Shown here: piece after piece, positions 60,001 to 64,000 of the stretch
Layout of the letters: each line of letters opens with the position of its first letter
Numbering within the stretch: the first letter of the stretch is position 1
DNA from: Anthonomus grandis grandis
Lineage: Eukaryota > Arthropoda > Insecta > Coleoptera > Curculionidae
Length of the DNA: 64,000 nt
Direction: 5' to 3'
Assembly (NCBI RefSeq): GCF_022605725.1
Contig: NC_065548.1
Span: 12,495,644-12,559,643 of the forward strand
Position numbers and translations under genes: made by a program
The notes under the pieces: model-generated
Told to the model about the DNA's origin: nothing
Seen by the model: the letters and a program-made list of their open reading frames with translations, nothing else
The model's database searches: none

Positions 60001-61947
60001 TGACTTTTTGAGTTTGGTTTTTTTCTTTTTTTTATTATCATTTTTTATGAAATAATAATTATCATTAATTTTCAAAGTTGCTGATACGCTTTGCTTTTAA
60101 AATAATTAAAAAAAAAATTAAATAATAACCTAAAATTGTGTTTTATTAAGTTATGCTTAAGCTAAGTATATATTATAGCTATATTTCTGTTGATTTAATT
60201 TATGTTAATTATTAGTCATTATTTAATTTTACCTTTGTGTACAATTTCCCAAAATGTATTTTCTTTATTTGAAAATTATAAATAATTCAATAAATTTATT
60301 ACAGTATGGTGTGTATTTAATTTTTGTTAAAATGATTAATTAATCTAAAAATTGCTGGTGCATTTTTAGCATTTCCATGCATTGCTGGAGATTATTCAGA
60401 GAAAAGTTTTTCTTTTGTATTTCGGTTAATTTTTTTAAATCATTTTCCTTCTTTTTCAAGACTTTTTTGTCTTTTACAATCGTTTTTAATTTTTTATGTT
60501 ATTTGTATTCGAAACAATTTTTTAATTTCACTAAATTTTTAATTTTGTTTTTTGACTTTTTCAACATAACCCATTTCTGAATATGTAAAATGTTATTTAT
60601 GATAACACTAATATTGACTTATTATTAATTTTGATATTAAATTTGCTTAGGTATCTATTTATTATAAATTTTAACTTATATTCAAATTCTTGAGTAAAAT
60701 TTTTATTTTATTTCTCTGCTCCTTTTTTGAATTCCTTTTAACTTATACGTCCAATTTAATAAATATTTAAACTGATTTATAATTTAATATTATGTTTTGG
60801 AATTTTATTTTGTTTATTGTGCTTTTTTATGAAAAAGACTTAAATATTAGTAACAATTTTCATAATTGATCCTACCTTTCCTTTTCAAATAATTAAAAAA
60901 AAAATAGGTTTAAGTTCTAAGTAATTTTACCTTTCTGTGGATTCTTCCAAAATGTAATTTTGTATGAAAATTATACATAATACAAAAAGATATATTATAT
61001 TATGATGTGTATTTAATTTTTATTCAAATAATTCATAATTATAACATTTACCTTTGCATTCATAGAAACCTTTAGCGAGTTATTTTTTTGACTTTCATTT
61101 ATATTTTAAATAATTTTTTTTTTACAGTATTCCCTTACTCTTTTAAAAATATACTCTTTTATTGATAAAATTAATTAAATATTAAATAGTATGCATTTTT
61201 TAAATTTTCATTTAAATAATTAATTAAAATTACTTGCAAGACTTCACTTTCATACAATTTATTTCAAATGATTCTTTGTTTTTGCCCTATTTATATTTTT
61301 AGTTTTCACAAGCAAATTTATATGTTAATTAGTAATGAAAAAAAATTTCTTTGAAAATTAATCAAAGTTAGTAAGTGATTAATTTAAACAATTAGGTGAA
61401 AATATTATCAATAAATCAATTAAATTCGAATGAAAACATAATTAAAGAATATTTGTATCAAAACCTTAAATAAAATTTTTAATGGATATTTAAAAAAAAT
61501 TGGATGGAAAATAATTTAAATATTAACTAAAAATTGAAATTACAATAGATATTAAAAACAATAACGAAATGAACCTTAAATTAAATTTTTAAAGACTATA
61601 TCAAAGAAATTGGATGAAAAAAAGGTTGGCATCATATCCATTTAAGTTATGCCTATTAATAATATCTATTGTACCCGGTTATTAAAAAACAATAACGAAA
61701 TGAATATCAAAAAATAACTCCAAATTAACATATAAATAATAAAAAATGATTTTATTAAGAAAATCACATAAACGCTGTATATTCCCCAATTCATTTAATA
61801 TTTTAATTAACTTCTAAATAAACGAGTCTAAGCGATTTCCTTAATATTTTCCCTCTAATTTGCTAAACTCGTTAGTTTCTTTCATCTTACCTCCTCGTGT
61901 TCCTTGGTGAATTTCTCCCTTTTCCTCATCGCCTCCTGAACTTTCAG
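53872..61947 (-). CDS. SASH1/SLY-family adaptor with SH3 and SAM domains, 3' eleven exons
   Basis: SASH/SLY proteins are cytoplasmic signalling scaffolds carrying an SLY segment, an SH3 domain and SAM domain(s); direct partners cannot be read from sequence. Eleven exons in consistent phase give 693 residues plus a stop, lacking the N-terminus. In order: a charged helix LKVQEAMRKREKFTKEHEE, an Asp/Tyr-rich segment (TYMYDDDVRML), Ser-rich linkers, an SLY-like stretch (SLVGKVRGLREDVQRKISRL), SH3 (PSPYDKEALKFK, GDIIDILSMNANGQWKGI, GTFKFKNVELL), SAM (ISVQDLLQKIGLSEYVSVFI, GYEDLELFKEIEPSDMDYLG) and a Ser-rich tail with a TAA at 53872-53874. No second SAM is evident in the tail. All splice sites are canonical GT-AG and no lesion was found, so the gene appears functional. 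Its vertebrate relatives are SASH1/SASH3/SAMSN1; a one-to-one insect name is not assigned. Confidence 0.88.
54155..54359 (-). CDS. SASH-like gene, exon after the SAM-containing exons
   Basis: The acceptor GGATTAG precedes 54359 and the donor TTCTG|GTGAGG follows 54155, phase 1. It encodes VRQAQKNQLNVKGGAEYEMS and a basic/acidic stretch RKKTVEDSFDEKFSS. Reading through the donor would add an unlikely hydrophobic tail before a stop, which argues for splicing. Confidence 0.75.
54435..54652 (-). CDS. SASH-like gene, polar linker exon after SAM
   Basis: The acceptor TATTTTAG precedes 54652; the donor CTAGG|GTAGGT follows 54435. It encodes GSDLDIAGSSSENDDQRQQR, RRHTSRDSGCYDSHKRAHVS and NLDSVVEQCNNEILAR. 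It enters in phase 1 and leaves in phase 0, agreeing with both neighbours. Confidence 0.78.
54705..55062 (-). CDS. SASH-like gene, SH3 end and SAM domain exon
   Basis: The acceptor CTGTTTAG precedes 55062; the donor GATT|GTAAGT follows 54705 (phase 1). It starts AGDIIDILSMNANGQWKGIS and GTFKFKNVELL, completing the SH3 domain begun in the previous exon. The full SAM domain follows, from about VQDLLQKIGLSEYVSVFI to HRAKILTAVQFLHEL, including DMDYLGI. This is the exon that identifies the family. Confidence 0.9.
55122..55451 (-). CDS. SASH-like gene, SLY segment and SH3 start
   Basis: A phase-0 exon of 110 codons between the acceptor TTCTCCAG and the donor TTCAAG|GTAAAA. It encodes SSDGRSSGVSSLVGKVRGLR and REDVQRKISRLKGEEQR (SLY-like, basic), a Ser-rich middle and QIPSPYDKEALKFK, the first strand of the SH3 domain. 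Confidence 0.88.
55704..55821 (-). CDS. SASH-like gene, Ser/Glu-rich exon
   Basis: The exon begins after a TAG acceptor (edge 55821, phase 2) and ends at the donor CATGTG|GTAAGA. It encodes RRSHNYPRSEDGLSPSQSSD and YEDQEEFSNCSQQQIATVHV. The acceptor polypyrimidine tract is weak (TTTTTGTAAATGAGTAG), so the start is the least certain splice site in this gene. Confidence 0.7.
55880..56053 (-). CDS. SASH-like gene, Ser-rich exon
   Basis: The acceptor TGGCATCAACAG precedes 56053 (phase 2) and the donor TTTCAG|GTGAGT follows 55880 (phase 2). It encodes SSKERESGDYASSDVQSVSS, RLSTLSMDTSRSEIMEM and PQYYTPLESNKGRHF; a low-complexity regulatory linker by appearance. Confidence 0.78.
56112..56287 (-). 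CDS. SASH-like gene, exon of unknown fold
   Basis: The acceptor CCCTCTAG precedes 56287 (phase 0); the donor CTTAG|GTAACA follows 56112 (phase 2). It encodes NGRVCFTLNVRPDQKNGEG and RRGLILPREAGYPPTIIPL. No domain is recognised. Confidence 0.75.
56345..56502 (-). CDS. SASH-like gene, acidic Asp/Tyr-rich exon
   Basis: The acceptor TTTTTGCAG precedes 56502 (phase 1) and the donor ATCCAG|GTAAGA follows 56345. It encodes DTYMYDDDVRMLAPAGVA, GHWYDEPPYESDPEDFLMG and a short Gly run. Upstream ATGs exist within it but the exon joins in phase to 58170-58239, so they are internal. Confidence 0.8.
56860..58085 (+). pseudogene. Decayed Jockey/CR1-type LINE inside a SASH-like intron
   Basis: Plus strand, antisense to the host gene. 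56960-57250 reads ELQERQ, RANNIMLFKVLEGDDLQEAM, a typical ORF1 segment. 57410-57530 reads YSIYHCESNP and RVGGVLIAV (endonuclease). 57680-57820 reads KITPIHTKAPQIEPNNYRPI and SVLNTFLKITEKVINRRL (start of the reverse transcriptase), and about 57945 IFIDL.KAFDTVD (motif A). Stops and shifts are frequent. Confidence 0.7.
58170..58239 (-). CDS. SASH-like gene, small exon
   Basis: The acceptor TTATTTTAG precedes 58239 and the donor CCTCAG|GTAAGT follows 58170. The 70-nt exon encodes ILRDIKQGLLQLGKEGIRGP and MTS, then leaves in phase 1. It continues the charged helix of the upstream exon. Confidence 0.78.
58240..61890. other. Large AT-rich intron of the SASH-like gene
   Basis: Between the two small exons the sequence is extremely AT-rich, especially 59000-61850, with long T and A runs and no recognisable gene. 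A short GC-richer patch at about 58600-58900 (ORF 58682-58879, +) shows no family resemblance. Confidence 0.6.
61891..61947 (-). CDS. SASH-like gene, most upstream exon seen
   Basis: The acceptor TTGTTTTCCAG precedes 61947 and the donor GAGGAG|GTAAGA follows 61891. The 57-nt phase-0 exon encodes LKVQEAMRKREKFTKEHEE, a charged helix that runs on directly into the next exon. Earlier exons were not found up to the window end. Confidence 0.78.
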
Positions 61948-63140
61948 CTGGAAAACAAGAAGAAAAAACCCCAGTTAGAAAAATGGCGGAAACGCGCATT
62001 TATCAGTCGAAACGAGTAGTAGAGTTACTCTTACGTAAATTTAATTGCCTCACCCCGGTTTACGTAAATTAGTCTGCTGAGTGTGGATGGGAACCAGTCG
62101 AGTTTACAAATTTTTACTGATTAATTGATTTCGGCTATTTTGTAAAAAAAAAATCCAAATAACCAAGTAAAATATCAATGATCTTCTGTAATTTCTTAAC
62201 TGCTGAGGGTGGCGCTCTCGTAGATAAGGCTAAGAACTTATAACTGTCAAAATTAAAGAGCTTATAGGTCTCTGGTTCATTTATATTTTCTATTGGTGAA
62301 GCTTATGATGTATTAAAGCCTTTTGATTAAGTCAGTTCAGTAAAAAAGTTTAACTTAAGGATAGGATTGCAAGAAAGTGCAATCACATGGGAGTAAGAAG
62401 CTGCTTACCCTATAAAATAGACTGACCTCTAACGCTAATCAAAGACTCTAAATAACCCCAACGTCTCAACCCCCGTTTTCATCTTGGGGGGAAAAAAAAA
62501 GCGGGTCCGAACACCGTTTAGTACAAGAAAAGTGGATAAAATTTTACGAGATCCGGTTTTGTCTAAATGACCGGCGGGGGACATTTTAGCCACCGCTGGG
62601 AAATACCGGAAACCGCGCGAATACATCACGTGACTAAACAAAGAGCCTAACGACAAAGAGAAAACAAAAACCCTTACGTATGGGGGTTTTTGATGGGTAA
62701 AAAATTCAGTGAATTACTAAAGATAATGGCACGGCGAGTCTGGAATTTAGGGTGAAGTGCTTTTCCAGATAAGGAAATGGTTCAGTTCTTAATTCTTTCA
62801 GAAAAAACTGTAAGAAGTTTGATTAGTGACAGATTGTTTGTAATATAAATGTTTAATTTTTAATTATAAATATAATTTTTGCATTTAAATTGAAGAAATT
62901 TCCTAGTGATTTGAGGCCTCTGACCACGCATGATTTTGTAAATTAAAGTCGGCAATTTAATAGCATCATTGATAGCATCAATAGTACGTAACAAAACCCT
63001 TTTTCTGAACCTAATCTAATATAATTGTTAAAAAAAGCCTACATTTATTGAAATGTGTACATGGTCGAAGTTCTAAGGCGAAAAATAAATAAAAAGAAAC
63101 CTGGATCGTAATAATTTTCGAAATATCTTAGTTAAACCCA
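61948..63140. other. Upstream intron or flank of the SASH-like gene
   Basis: No exon is recognised. A GC-richer patch with several CpGs at about 62470-62650 could be regulatory, but the ORF there (62435-62656, -) resembles nothing known to me. Confidence 0.35.
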
Positions 63141-63149
63141 GATGGTGAT

Positions 63150-63830
63150 CCTGAGGTCCTTAACAAACTCTGTTGTAATGTAGCAAGTGGTTTAACTAAG
63201 GACCCTTCTTCTAGAACTGAATTGATGTCTTATCTTCAGAATTTTAACTTTACTAGAAATTTTAGAGACGGTATTTTGGGCAAAAAAAGTGCCATTAAGA
63301 TTGCCAGATACAGCTCTGGATAGTCTATCAGCTCGTAAAACCAGACTCTATAGGGCATTTTTGTTGCCTTGTTTGACATTTTCTTGGGTAGTTGCGTTAT
63401 TTAAGGAAGGGAAGTATGAATATCCTACTAATGACTCTCTTCTACCAACTCTATCTAGGGTTATCGAAAAACTTGTCAAAGGGCCTAGAAGTATTAATTA
63501 CAATCATTCAATATTATCACAAAAAGGCAATTTGGATTTCAGACATCAAAGGGTACTCAGGATGCTATAAACGTCTTTTTGGAGAACGTTTACTTTAAAC
63601 GCTTGTAAAACTTTTGATTGTGTGCATCATGGATTACTGGATGGATTATTGCTGCAGTCGGAGTCAGTCTGTTGTACATTCAGGAAAAAAATCATCTATC
63701 TAAAGCATTACTTGCGGGTTTTGGACCCAACTTTGTTTTTAGTATACATAAATTATGAGTTGAGTTAAATATCTCAGGAGAATTTACCCTGTTTGTATAC
63801 ATACATCGATAATATGGTGAGATAAAGTTG
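63150..63830 (+). pseudogene. Decayed LINE reverse transcriptase, plus strand
   Basis: Fragments in three frames give SLLPTLSRVIEKLVKG, ILSQKGNLDFRHQR, GTQDAINVFLENVYFK, ACKTFDCVHHGLL (motif A region) and later FLVYIN with a trace of a CLYTYIDN active-site segment. This is the usual order in a Jockey-type reverse transcriptase, with many lesions. Confidence 0.65.
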
Positions 63831-64000
63831 TAGATTAGAAGTTACAGCAAGCCATGGAGAATGACATGAATATCATTAATCACATCGAATAGTCTTTGTT
63901 TAAGTCATAGGTAATTTAGATGTGATGTAGCAAGTTTGCTCTTAAAGAGTAACTTTTTGCAGTCTGATTGATCAAGTATTACCCTTTGAAGACCATATTC

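Noticed and set aside
1..64000. CRISPR arrays, bacterial operons, riboswitches, rRNA
   Set aside because: Nothing of the kind is visible; the composition, introns and tRNA are eukaryotic and the repeats are transposon or satellite derived.

Overview
This window looks like nuclear DNA of an insect. It is very AT-rich, genes are split by GT-AG introns, and the recognisable genes have insect-type relatives. Decayed non-LTR retrotransposons, Tc/mariner-, hAT-, pogo- and piggyBac-type DNA transposons and degenerate tandem repeats fill most of the space. A beetle is plausible but the sequence alone does not prove it. Exons and splice phases below were worked out by eye from splice sites and family resemblance.

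Layout. 1-20.5 kb has no supported gene: small MITE-like elements, a perfect 23-bp inverted repeat, degenerate duplications and a satellite-like array (16.6-18.96 kb) broken by a foreign insertion. 20.5-29.2 kb carries the 3' half of an arrestin-family gene (+). Its ~7-kb intron holds a nearly complete piggyBac-like element (21124-23551, TTAA duplicated) sitting inside an older LINE endonuclease, followed by three more LINE remnants in both orientations. 29.9-31.1 kb is a decayed Ty3/gypsy integrase region and 31.5-34.45 kb a decayed minus-strand LINE. 34.5-42.24 kb is a two-unit head-to-tail repeat element with terminal hairpins, 120-bp internal tandem repeats and, in the second unit only, an extra ~2 kb of other repeats. 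43.4-43.9 kb has the 5' exons of a janus-A/PHPT1-type phosphohistidine phosphatase gene (-). A tRNA-Leu(TAA) lies at 44227-44310. 45.0-47.7 kb is a Tc/mariner-like element with very long inverted repeats, itself split by a hAT-type element with a perfect 8-bp target duplication. 48.7-50.3 kb is a broken pogo/Tigger-type transposase with a C-terminal PHD-like finger.

53.87-61.95 kb (-) contains eleven consecutive coding exons, including the last one, of a SASH1/SLY-type adaptor (SLY-like segment, SH3, SAM). All exon phases agree across ten introns, one of which holds another decayed LINE. The 5' end lies upstream of 61.95 kb and was not found. The window ends in a further plus-strand LINE remnant.

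The host genes (arrestin, janus-A/PHPT1-like, SASH-like adaptor, tRNA) have no evident functional link and are simply neighbours. The items most worth a second look are the in-frame TGA between the arrestin core and a phase-compatible terminal exon, the head-to-tail hairpin-ended repeat element, and the nested transposons whose target duplications can still be read exactly.
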